9,923 bases of DNA from JAIVGV01 sp035295985 (GCA_035295985.1 DATHBT010000356.1:1-9923); one strand, 5' to 3'. Numbered from the stretch's first letter, positions 1 through 6,166 are shown. Translations and numbers: made by a program. Notes: generated by a model from the letters alone, not told the origin.

Positions 1-742
1 TTAAGAACTGCTGGCGCGTCTCGGCGCGCGTGCCGAGCCAGCCGCCGCGCGAGCCGGCGAACTCCGGCCAGAAGTCCGCGCCGCCGCGCACGAACTCCTC
101 GCGCCAGGCCGGCAGCGGGTCGCGCGCGAAGGCGCGGGCGGGCGGCGGCAGCCGCAGGAAGAGCAGATCGGCCTTCTGCTCCGAGAGGAACTGGCGGGCG
201 TCCTTGTTGGCCGCGGCGTTGCGCTGCCGGTTGTCGAAGGGTGCGGGGCGCGTCTCGCTGAGCCGCAGCAGGACGCGCGAGAGGGGCTGGCGCAGATCGC
301 GCGTCTCCTCGTCGAACGAGAGCGCGTAGTCGCCCACCATCATGCCGAGGTCGAGGGCGAGGGCGCGCTTGGCGTCGGACGCCAGGCGGTCGGCGTTGGC
401 GCGGAAGTTGTCGAACCACCAGGCGTCAACCTCGCCGAAGTGGCGCGCGAGCGCCGGGTTGCGGAGCCGGTGGCCGGGCACGTAAACGTCTTCGAGCAGC
501 ACGTCGAGGTCTTCGCGCGCGAGCCGCTCCGAGTTGTTCTCGACGCGCGCGGCGGCGCGCACCCAGGCCCACCGCGCCGGATCGTTGGCCGCGACGCGCA
601 CGCCCCAGCGTTTGAGGTAAACCTCCGCGTCCGGCTCGCCGCAGAGGGGGCTGACCACGGAGCGGAAGCTTAAACGGCGCAGCACGCTCAGCTCGAAGGC
701 GAGCCAGCCGGCGGGCGTCTGTTCTGAATAGTTACTCGTCAT
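1..742 (-). CDS. Divergent D12-class DNA adenine methylase-like protein (3' part cut by window edge)
   Basis: The reading frame is open from an ATG at 742 to the left edge, about 247 codons, so the C-terminus is missing. I recognise the layout of the D12 (Dam-like) methyltransferase fold. The run SVVSPLCGEPDAEVYLKRWG followed by VRVAANDPARW, near residues 28-59, sits where D12 enzymes have the AdoMet-binding FxGxG segment, then YxKxxGxxVxxND. A RVENNSERL segment follows, as in the family. Near residue 190, KADLLFLRLPPPA falls where the catalytic DPPY motif is expected, but the aspartate is replaced and the tyrosine is absent. The Gly-rich loop is also poor. I infer a non-catalytic or strongly diverged member; role unknown. 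Its start overlaps the stop of the HD-GYP gene (TGATG), so translation is probably coupled. An in-frame GTG lies one codon upstream. The family call is moderate; a gene here is near certain. Confidence 0.5.
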   Translation of the reverse strand, partial: MTSNYSEQTPAGWLAFELSVLRRLSFRSVVSPLCGEPDAEVYLKRWGVRVAANDPARWAWVRAAARVENNSERLAREDLDVLLEDVYVPGHRLRNPALARHFGEVDAWWFDNFRANADRLASDAKRALALDLGMMVGDYALSFDEETRDLRQPLSRVLLRLSETRPAPFDNRQRNAAANKDARQFLSEQKADLLFLRLPPPARAFARDPLPAWREEFVRGGADFWPEFAGSRGGWLGTRAETRQQFL

Positions 743-1539
743 CACTTCGGCGCGCCCCACTCATCGACTCCCGGCTCGGCCGGCCCGCCGACCGCCGCGC
801 CCGCGCCTTCGGCGCGGACGGCCTGCGCGCGCTCGTCTAACGGGAGATCAGTTTCGGCGCGATCAATTCCGGCCCGCTCAACTTCTAAGTCGCGCGCGCC
901 GTCTTCCCGGCCGCCGGCCTCGCCGCGGCGCGCGTATGAGCGAAGCTCCGGCCCGTCGGCGAGCGACAGCAGGGCGCGGACGACGCGCGGGTCGAACTCC
1001 AGGCCGGCCCACTCGACGAGGTGTTTGCGGGCGGCCTCTTCGGTGAGTGCGCGGCGGGAGGGACGGTCGTCGGTCAGCGCGGCGTAGGAGTCGGCGGCGC
1101 GCAGAATCCGCGCCGGTAGCGGTATCTGCTCGCGGCGCAAGGCGTCCGGGTAGCCCGTTCCGTCCCACCACTCGTGGTGCCAGCGGACGAGCAGTTGCGA
1201 GCCGCGGTCGGCCCCCGCGCGCGCCGCCTCCTGCTCGCCGATGACGGGGTGGCGCGCGAGGTCGAGGCGCTCCTCTTCCGTCAGCGGCCCTTCGCGTCTG
1301 ATGTAGTCGCGGCGCATCGCCAGCTCGCCCAGATCGTGCGCGAGCGCGGCGATGTGCAGGTTGGCGCGGTCTTCGCGCCCGAGGCCGAAGCGCGCGGCCA
1401 GCGCCTCGGCAATCGCCGCCACGCGCGCGGCGTGCGGGTGCGCGTAAGCCTCGAACGTGTCGGCCTCGGCCGCCAGCCGCGCGAACACGTCGCGCGCCGC
1501 ACGCTCCTTCTCGCTCGACTGCTGTCTGGTGGAAACCAT
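742..1539 (-). CDS. HD-GYP-type phosphohydrolase (putative cyclic-di-nucleotide phosphodiesterase)
   Basis: The protein has 265 residues, soluble, with no membrane segment or receiver domain. Residues about 15-195 form an HD-GYP domain: H34/H36 in the first helix, the HD pair at 68-69, H97 in HPVIGEQE, HH at 121-122, the DGTGYP signature at 126-131 and D150, followed by YAALTDDRP. Known HD-GYP proteins hydrolyse cyclic-di-GMP (some cGAMP) with a metal centre built from these residues, so a signalling role in the cytoplasm is likely. The usual HDxGK lysine is glutamate here (HDLGE, E72), which may change ligand preference or activity. The last 70 residues are a low-complexity, charged, Gly/Ala-rich tail. 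The gene lies 96 bp after the J-domain gene and overlaps the next gene by one base, suggesting one transcript. I see no strong Shine-Dalgarno before this ATG; the sequence just upstream is the heptamer repeat. Confidence 0.85.
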   Translation of the reverse strand: MVSTRQQSSEKERAARDVFARLAAEADTFEAYAHPHAARVAAIAEALAARFGLGREDRANLHIAALAHDLGELAMRRDYIRREGPLTEEERLDLARHPVIGEQEAARAGADRGSQLLVRWHHEWWDGTGYPDALRREQIPLPARILRAADSYAALTDDRPSRRALTEEAARKHLVEWAGLEFDPRVVRALLSLADGPELRSYARRGEAGGREDGARDLEVERAGIDRAETDLPLDERAQAVRAEGAGAAVGGPAEPGVDEWGAPK

Positions 1540-1544
1540 TCGCC

Positions 1545-1643
1545 ATGAGGGATGAGGGATGATGGATGAGGGATGAAAGAAGAACCTCTCAACGTAGTTT
1601 GAGCAGTTTCTTATTCATCCCTCATCCCTCATCCCTCATCCCT
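1545..1643. repeat. Inverted array of heptamer ATGAGGG (four units facing four units)
   Basis: Four tandem 7-bp units (ATGAGGG, one variant ATGATGG) at 1545-1572 face four perfect complementary units (CATCCCT) at 1616-1643. The arms at 1549-1577 and 1614-1642 pair over 29 bases with one mismatch and a loop of 36 bases. The array fills almost the whole gap between two minus-strand genes and supplies the last glycine codon and the TGA stop of the upstream gene. As RNA it would form a long stem between the two genes, which could protect the 3' end, attenuate read-through or occlude the next start. Heptamer tandem repeats of this style are known as STRR elements in some bacteria; relation to those is an inference. 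Confidence 0.9.
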
Positions 1644-3213
1644 GTCCTTTCATCTGGCTGAGCATCTGGCGCGCGGCCGCGTTGTTAGGGTCTATCGAGA
1701 GGGCGCGGGTCAGCTCGCCCTCGGCGCGGCGCGTGAGATGGAGCGTGCTGTAAAGCTCCGCGAGCGCGACGCGGTAGGAGGCGTTGCCGGGGTCGAGCCG
1801 GATGGCGGCCTGCAACTCCGACTCGGCCTGCCTGCGCGTCGCCGGCTCGCGCATCAGCGCGCGGCCGTAGAAGGCGTGGTAGCGCGCATGCTGCGGCGCG
1901 AGGCGGACGGCCTCGCCGAAGAAGAGGCACGCGCCGTTCGTGTCGCCGCGTTCGAGCGCGGCCAGCCCCTGCTGGAAACTCTCCTCGGCGCGGTAGCCGG
2001 AGGAGGCGGCGGGGTCGGCCGGCGTCTTCGCCGCCTCCGGCGCCGTAGCGCGCGGCGCGGGCTTAGCCGCGGGACGAAAAATCGACGAGAGGCCGGCCGA
2101 CTCGACCGGCAGTTTGCTCTCGTAGGCCGCGCGCTCGGACGAGTCTGACAAAGTCTCGTAAGCCTTCGTCACGAGCGCGAAGGCCGTCTCGACCTCGACG
2201 CGCTCGGAGTCGCCGACCACCTGGCGGAAGCGGTCGGGGTGAAAGCGTCTGGCGAGGCCGTAGTAGGCGCGCTTGATCTCCTGAGCCGTCGCCGCGCGGG
2301 GGACGCCGAGAATCTGGAAGTAGTTCGCGTCGCGGACGCGCGTCAGCAGCTCGCCGATCAGGGCGCGCGGGTCGGCCTCCGGCTCGCCCTCTTTCCGCCC
2401 CGTGCGCGGGCCGGAAGCTTTGGCCGACGCCGGCTCCGTGCGCGCCGGCTCGCGTTCGTCCACGAAGTCCGCGGGCGACAGCGCCGGTTGCGCCGACGCT
2501 TCCGCCGCGTCGCCCGTGAGGGCCGCGGGCCAGCGCCCGCGCGCGAGCAGGCCGCAGAGCGCGAGCGCGTAGGCCGCCTGCCGCGTCTGCCCTTCGGGCA
2601 GGCCGCTGACGGCGAGGAGTTCGCCGACCGTGACGGGGCCGTCCACGCGCGAGAGGAGGAAGCCCTCGACCGGGAGCAGTTGCAAATCGCCCTTCGGCGC
2701 GGCGGCGGCGGGCGTGAGCTGTTCGCCGTCGTCCGCGAGGCGCGCCGCGGCGAACCCCGGCGGCAGACGCCGCGCCGCTTCGAGAAGCAGCCCGTCGAGC
2801 GGGACTGTCGTCCGCAGCTCTTCGGCCGGCTGCGCCCGCGGATCGAAACTCCACGCGCCGTCCGTCCAGACGAGGAAGGGGCGCATCACGTCGGCCGACT
2901 GCGAAGCGCGCAGCCGCGCCATCTCGCGCTCGGACGCGCCGGCCGCGACGAGCGCCGCGGCGGCCTCCGCGTCGTCCATCATCTCCGTGACGGCCTCGGC
3001 CAGCCGCGCCTCCGCGAACAGGCCAGAACGCTGCGCGGAGGCGACCAGGCGGTTCGCCCGCAAATTCGAGCGCGCGTAGATGACCTCGCCCCGGCGGAAG
3101 TAAATCACGGCCCTGACGCGCTCGCGCTCGAGCCGCAGCGCGCCCGACAGTTTCGCCGCCGCCGCCTCGCGGATGAGTTCGGCGAGCGGGTGCTCGCTCA
3201 GTTGGCCGTTCAT
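1636..3213 (-). CDS. PATAN/DUF4388 - J-domain - TPR multidomain protein
   Basis: A 525-residue protein with three recognisable parts. Residues 1 to about 160 begin MNGQLSEHPLAELIREAAAA and continue SGALRLERERVRAVIYFRRGEVIYARS, the typical DUF4388 (PATAN) opening, a domain found in bacterial signalling and motility-related proteins. Residues about 295-368 are a J-domain (YFQILGVPRAATAQEIKRAYYGLARRFHPDRF) with the HPD tripeptide at 325-327 that stimulates DnaK-type Hsp70 ATPases. Residues about 407-520 hold three TPR-like repeats (e.g. AIRLDPGNASYRVALAELYS). Linkers at 235-280 and 370-405 are Pro/Ala-rich. There is no DnaJ zinc finger or G/F region, so this is a specialised co-chaperone or scaffold rather than DnaJ. 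No signal peptide is seen. It is the first gene of the minus-strand set; its 3' end runs into the heptamer array. The start is fixed by the family-typical N-terminus. Confidence 0.88.
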   Translation of the reverse strand: MNGQLSEHPLAELIREAAAAKLSGALRLERERVRAVIYFRRGEVIYARSNLRANRLVASAQRSGLFAEARLAEAVTEMMDDAEAAAALVAAGASEREMARLRASQSADVMRPFLVWTDGAWSFDPRAQPAEELRTTVPLDGLLLEAARRLPPGFAAARLADDGEQLTPAAAAPKGDLQLLPVEGFLLSRVDGPVTVGELLAVSGLPEGQTRQAAYALALCGLLARGRWPAALTGDAAEASAQPALSPADFVDEREPARTEPASAKASGPRTGRKEGEPEADPRALIGELLTRVRDANYFQILGVPRAATAQEIKRAYYGLARRFHPDRFRQVVGDSERVEVETAFALVTKAYETLSDSSERAAYESKLPVESAGLSSIFRPAAKPAPRATAPEAAKTPADPAASSGYRAEESFQQGLAALERGDTNGACLFFGEAVRLAPQHARYHAFYGRALMREPATRRQAESELQAAIRLDPGNASYRVALAELYSTLHLTRRAEGELTRALSIDPNNAAARQMLSQMKGQG

Positions 3214-3253
3214 TCAGGCAGACGAGGAAGGGACGCCCGCCCCTCCAGCCCGA

Positions 3254-3262
3254 ATGATAGCA
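3254..3262 (-). promoter_or_regulatory. Possible extended -10 promoter for the minus-strand gene set
   Basis: Read on the minus strand, this is TGC followed by TATCAT, an extended -10 pattern (TGnTATnnT). It lies about 40 bases before the ATG at 3213. No good -35 box is visible at standard spacing; the sequence there belongs to the heptamer inverted repeat. Weak but well placed, in the only upstream gap of this gene set. Confidence 0.35.
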
Positions 3263-3265
3263 CAG

Positions 3266-3391
3266 CAGGCGGTGGTCAGTGGCCGGTGGTCGGTGGTCAG
3301 TCGTTTGAGCCTCGCCGGCTTGAGGCTTACGACGCAACCCGAAAGCCGATGCAGCATGTGTAACCGGCCACCGGCCACTGACCACCGCCTG
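3266..3391. repeat. Large inverted repeat built from GGTGGTC-type heptamers
   Basis: A perfect 24-base inverted repeat pairs 3266-3289 with 3368-3391, with 78 bases between. The left arm runs into four 7-bp units from 3271 (GGTGGTC, AGTGGCC, GGTGGTC, GGTGGTC). Inside the loop, 3301-3332 forms a second smaller stem (TCGT and AGCCTC pairing with GAGGCT and ACGA). The element occupies most of the 305-bp divergent gap between the J-domain gene (minus) and the histidine kinase (plus). The rest of this gap holds the possible minus-strand promoter; I see no further gene in it. The layout (tandem heptamers as facing arms) matches the array at 1545-1643, though the heptamer sequence differs. Confidence 0.88.
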
Positions 3392-3518
3392 CGTTCACAC
3401 TTTTGCAAGCTGCGCCCGACAGGAAGGACAAACAAAGGGCTGACAATCCCGCTTCAACTTCTCCCCGCAGACTGTGGGGAGCGGGCCGCCCGGCCCCGTT
3501 GGCGTACTGAGGCCGAGA

Positions 3519-4346
3519 ATGAGCACAAGCAGCGGAGTGGATAAAGGGACTGAGGGCGAAACCGCGCTCGCCGAGCAGCGGGCCGAGATCGAGCGGCTGG
3601 TGGCTGAGCTGCGCGAGCGCACGTCCGCGCTCGAAGCGGCCAACAGCGAGCTACGCCGCGTCTCGCGCTACCGCTCGCTGTTTCTGGCGCGCATGTCGCA
3701 CGAGCTGCGCACGCCGCTCACATCGATGCTCGGCTTCGCCGAAATTCTTCTGGAGCACTGCGGGCTGACGGACACGCAGCGCCAGTTCTGCGAGAAGATT
3801 CTGGCGTCGGGCCAGCAGTTGCGCGGGACGGTCGCCCAGCTCGTCGATCTCTCCCGGCTCGAAGCGGGCCAAGCCGATCTCTTCCTGCACGAGTTCTCGG
3901 TGCGCGAGACTTTGCGCGAGTCGTGCGAGGCCGTCGAGCGGCAGGCCGGAAAGCGCGCCGTCGCGCTCGACTGCGAGACCGCGCCGGAATGCGGCGCGCT
4001 CGTCTCCGACGAGGGCAAGCTCCGACAGATCTTCTACAACCTGCTCGCCTACGCCATCGAGCGCAGCCCCGAGGGCGGGACGGTGCGCGTGCGCGCGCTG
4101 CCATGCGAGGGCGAGCGGCTGAGGATCGAGATCGCCGACGAGGGCGAGGCGGTCGAGGAAGCCGCGCGCCTCTTCGAGTCGTTGGACGCGGCGCGGCCGA
4201 ACGAGCGCGGCGCGGGCGTCAACGAGCTGGGGCTCGCCATCGCCTACCGGCTCGCCGAAGCACTCGGCGGCTCGCTCGCCGCCCGCGGCGGCGAGGCCGG
4301 TCTCACCTTCCGCGTCGAACTCCCCACGCGCCCGGCCGAGGACTGA
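3519..4346 (+). CDS. Orphan soluble sensor histidine kinase with eroded ATP-binding motifs
   Basis: The protein has 275 residues and no membrane segment or sensor domain. A predicted coiled coil (about 16-55) leads into a HisKA domain with the H-box FLARMSHELRTPL, phospho-acceptor H61. The C-terminal half is HATPase_c-like: DEGKLRQIFYNLL at 164-176 is the start of the N-box, DEG at 207-209 matches the G1 box, and ELGLAIAYRLAEALGG at 236-251 matches the G2 region. Two key positions are altered: the second N-box Asn (NxxxN) is Tyr178, and the DxGxG box reads DEGEA. It may therefore bind ATP poorly and act as a phosphotransfer or scaffold partner. No response regulator is adjacent. I chose ATG 3519, preceded by GAGG at sensible spacing; an in-frame GTG at 3474 would add 15 Pro/Gly-rich residues and has no such signal. 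Confidence 0.85.
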   Translation: MSTSSGVDKGTEGETALAEQRAEIERLVAELRERTSALEAANSELRRVSRYRSLFLARMSHELRTPLTSMLGFAEILLEHCGLTDTQRQFCEKILASGQQLRGTVAQLVDLSRLEAGQADLFLHEFSVRETLRESCEAVERQAGKRAVALDCETAPECGALVSDEGKLRQIFYNLLAYAIERSPEGGTVRVRALPCEGERLRIEIADEGEAVEEAARLFESLDAARPNERGAGVNELGLAIAYRLAEALGGSLAARGGEAGLTFRVELPTRPAED

Positions 4347-4366
4347 CTTCGACAACCCGCGCGCAG

Positions 4367-4386
4367 CGTTTGATTGATCAAGCGCC
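4367..4386 (+). other. Short hairpin after the histidine kinase gene
   Basis: An 8-bp stem (GCGTTTGA with TCAAGCGC, one T-G pair) encloses the loop TTGA, 20 bases after the kinase stop codon. No T-run follows, so it is not a classic intrinsic terminator; it may be a weak terminator or an operator for the next gene. Confidence 0.25.
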
Positions 4387-4394
4387 CCCTCGTC

Positions 4395-4424
4395 TTCACC
4401 ACGACAGCATGTCCGCATTACAAT
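4395..4424 (+). promoter_or_regulatory. Possible promoter for the YaeQ-like gene
   Basis: TTCACC (4395-4400) and TACAAT (4419-4424) are separated by 18 bases. The -10 is close to consensus, the -35 is mediocre. It lies about 50 bases before the preferred GTG start at 4476, in a non-coding gap. Visual call only. Confidence 0.35.
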
Positions 4425-4475
4425 CGACTTAAATCCGGCGTTGGAAGTTTTCGCGGGGCGCGCGGAGGGGCGCGG

Positions 4476-4967
4476 GTGGAACTGCGTGAGGCTGTGCTCT
4501 ACGACTTCGAGCTGGCGGGCCGGCGCGTGCGCCTGTGGAAGCGGCCCGGCGAGTCCTACGAGCACGTGCTGATGAAGGCGCTCGGGTTCGCGATGTACGT
4601 CGGGGATTTTCCGGGGTTGGAGATCGAGACGAAGGTTGGGCTAAGGTATAAGCCCGATCTGGTGGCGCGGCGGAGGCCGGAAGATTTCCGGCGCGGGCAG
4701 TTCCTGTTCTGGGGCGAGTGCGGGCAGACGACCGTCCGCAAGGTCGGCTGGCTCGCCAAGCACGCGGACGTGGAGCTGCTCGTGCTCTTCAAGATGCTCG
4801 GCAACACCGGGCCGCTCGTCTCGGAACTTCGCGACGCAATCGACCGGCGTTACCTCGCGGGCGCGAGGCTGCAAGTGGTCAACTTCGCCGCCGACATCGT
4901 CGAGCGCGCCGCCAGCCGCAGCGTTGCGCGCGTGCCCGAAAGTTGGTACACAAAGACGGTCGTCTAA
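4476..4967 (+). CDS. YaeQ-like protein (PD-(D/E)XK fold, function unknown)
   Basis: A 163-residue protein. The order of features resembles the YaeQ family, which adopts a PD-(D/E)XK nuclease-like fold and has no firmly known activity. There is an N-terminal strand-rich part (VLYDFELAGRRVRLWKRPGESYEHVLMKALGFAMYV), then KPDLVARRR with P60-D61, then FLFWGECGQTTVRKVGWLAKHAD with E81, Q84 and K89. Compare the PDL...ELGQP order of YaeQ. The PD and E residues match nuclease metal ligands; the classical lysine is not at its usual place, as in YaeQ. I prefer the GTG at 4476 because GGAGGGG (4464-4470) stands five bases upstream; an in-frame start at 4374 would add 34 residues of unrelated composition overlapping the putative promoter. 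The neighbours give no functional link. Family assignment is moderate. Confidence 0.6.
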   Translation: MELREAVLYDFELAGRRVRLWKRPGESYEHVLMKALGFAMYVGDFPGLEIETKVGLRYKPDLVARRRPEDFRRGQFLFWGECGQTTVRKVGWLAKHADVELLVLFKMLGNTGPLVSELRDAIDRRYLAGARLQVVNFAADIVERAASRSVARVPESWYTKTVV

Positions 4968-5014
4968 ACAGATCGGTCAGATCGCTTTGCGGGGCAGCGT
5001 GCGGGCGGAGAGAT

Positions 5015-5088
5015 GTCAGTACCGCCCGCGGTAGCGGGCGGGTGCTGCCGCCGCCATAGACCCGCCCGCTACAGCAGGCGGTACTGAC
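5015..5088. repeat. REP-like 28-bp imperfect palindrome
   Basis: Arms at 5015-5042 and 5061-5088 pair over 28 bases with two mismatches, around an 18-base loop. Each outer end reads GTCAGTACCGCC inward. It lies in the 204-bp gap between the YaeQ-like and GNAT genes, where I see no other element. Size, GC-rich stem and intergenic position fit REP elements, which are typically multi-copy and mobilised by REP-associated tyrosine transposases; no such transposase is in this window. As a transcript it would form a very stable stem and could act as a terminator or RNA-stabilising element. Confidence 0.8.
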
Positions 5089-5171
5089 CCGTACACGCAA
5101 CCGATACCAGCTCTAAAAATTCGGACGTGCCGCGCTCTGTCGCTCGGCCGGGCGCGCGGAAGAGAGACTTG

Positions 5172-5960
5172 ATGGCAGCGCAGACGGGGGAGGCGGACGC
5201 TCGGGCGCACGGCGAGGAGATCAGCGTCCGCGAGTGCACGACCGTCGAGGAGTTTGACGCCTGCGTGCGCCTCCAGCGGGAGGTGTTCGGCCTGCCCGAC
5301 CTTGAAATCTCGCCGCGCCGCCACCTGATCGTCGTCCACACGGCCGGCGGCTTCACGCTCGGCGCGTTCGCCGGGAATGAACTGGTCGGCTTCGCGCTGC
5401 AACAGGTCGCGCTCCACCGGGGGCGTCTCGGCGGCTACTCGCACATGGCCGCCGTCGCGGAGAAGTTCCAGAGCCGCGGCATCGGCGCGCGCCTCAAGTG
5501 GGCGCAGCGCGAGCGCACGCTCAGAGAGGGCCGCGACTTCATCAAGTGGACATTCGATCCGATGCGCGCGCGCAACGCCCACTTCAATCTCAACCGCCTT
5601 GGCGTCGTCGTGCGCTCCTACGCCGCCAACTACTACGGCACGGACTACCACGCCGTCGCCGGCCTGCACGGCGAAGCCTACGGCCTCGCCAGCGACCGCC
5701 TCTTCGCCGAGTGGGAACTGAACTCAGCCCGCGTCGAACGCGCCGCGCGCGGCGAGCGACCCGACGGCGACTCCGAGCCGGCGGCGGCGGTCGAGATACC
5801 GCCCGACTGGGGCGGCCTCATGCGCGAGGACGCGGCCCGCGCGCGGGAAGAACTGGCCCGCGTCCGCTCGGAGTTTCAACGCCACTTCGCCGGCGGCCTC
5901 GTCTGCGCCGGCTTCGAGCGTAGCGATACTCGACCTCGTTACCTGTTTTATCGCGCGTGA
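5172..5960 (+). CDS. GNAT-superfamily protein, COG3375 type
   Basis: A 262-residue soluble protein. Residues about 17-160 form a GNAT acyltransferase domain. The acetyl-CoA-binding motif A is YSHMAAVAEKFQSRGIGARLKWAQRER (89-115), containing the R-G-I-G pyrophosphate loop. It is followed by the run FIKWTFDPMRARNAHFNLNRLGVVVRSYAANYYG (123-156), which is distinctive of the COG3375 group of predicted GNAT proteins. The substrate is unknown for this group as far as I know. The last 80 residues carry a charged linker and a conserved-looking end (AGFERSDTRPRYLFYRA). ATG 5172 is preferred: the family domain begins at residue 17 and a purine-rich GGAAGAGAG lies just upstream. An in-frame GTG at 5127 would add 15 residues. 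The gene is separated from its upstream neighbour by the REP-like palindrome. Confidence 0.82.
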   Translation: MAAQTGEADARAHGEEISVRECTTVEEFDACVRLQREVFGLPDLEISPRRHLIVVHTAGGFTLGAFAGNELVGFALQQVALHRGRLGGYSHMAAVAEKFQSRGIGARLKWAQRERTLREGRDFIKWTFDPMRARNAHFNLNRLGVVVRSYAANYYGTDYHAVAGLHGEAYGLASDRLFAEWELNSARVERAARGERPDGDSEPAAAVEIPPDWGGLMREDAARAREELARVRSEFQRHFAGGLVCAGFERSDTRPRYLFYRA

Positions 5961-5966
5961 TATACT
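5939..5966 (+). promoter_or_regulatory. Possible extended -10 promoter for the toxin-antitoxin operon
   Basis: TGA followed by TATACT (5961-5966) gives an extended -10 (TGnTATAnT). A weak -35-like TTACCT sits at 5939-5944, 16 bases upstream, inside the 3' end of the GNAT gene. It is about 20 bases before the antitoxin ATG, the usual place for an autoregulated toxin-antitoxin promoter. Visual call only. Confidence 0.4.
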
Positions 5967-5986
5967 CGGCGACACGGTGAACCCGA

Positions 5987-6166
5987 ATGGCTGTTAAGAA
6001 GACGGACGTTGTGCCCGCGAAGGACGCCAAAGGTAAGGCGGCGGCGAAGGCGAACGCCCGCCGCATGGAGGAATTTCGCGCGCGCGCCGAGGCTATCAGT
6101 AGAGAGCTTTCGGGCAGGAAGCACAGCGACAGCGCCGCCCTGCTCGCGGAGGATCGCAGGCGATGA
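5987..6166 (+). CDS. Putative antitoxin of a VapBC-type pair (59 residues)
   Basis: A 59-codon gene starting ATG GCT GTT AAG AAG, with GGTGA (5976-5980) as a plausible ribosome-binding site. The protein starts MAVKKTDVVPAKDAKGKAAA, very basic, then a helical stretch (ARRMEEFRARAEAISRELSG), and ends SAALLAEDRRR. That ending resembles the C-terminal toxin-wrapping tail of many VapB/Phd antitoxins (LxxEDRxR). I do not recognise a clear AbrB, RHH or Phd DNA-binding domain in the N-terminus, so the DNA-binding class is unknown. The stop overlaps the PIN-toxin start by ATGA, the standard arrangement for translational coupling of antitoxin and toxin. Function rests mainly on the context plus the tail. 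If the toxin is dead by frameshift, this gene could persist alone. Confidence 0.72.
   Translation: MAVKKTDVVPAKDAKGKAAAKANARRMEEFRARAEAISRELSGRKHSDSAALLAEDRRR

Noticed and set aside
2239..3363. 374-codon open frame on the plus strand antisense to the J-domain gene
   Set aside because: Arg-rich composition without motifs; the opposite strand encodes recognisable PATAN and J-domains.
1545..3391. Heptamer arrays as a CRISPR array or as transposon ends bracketing the J-domain gene
   Set aside because: There are no unique spacers of regular length; the two elements differ in sequence and no transposase or target duplication is visible.
3395..3643. Minus-strand open frame ending CGEKLKRDCQPFVCPSCRAQLAKV, which looks like a zinc ribbon
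   Set aside because: Most of it is antisense to the histidine kinase N-terminus, its Ser/Arg-rich start has no motif, and the CPSC end stops immediately. Possibly a gene relic, but not supportable.
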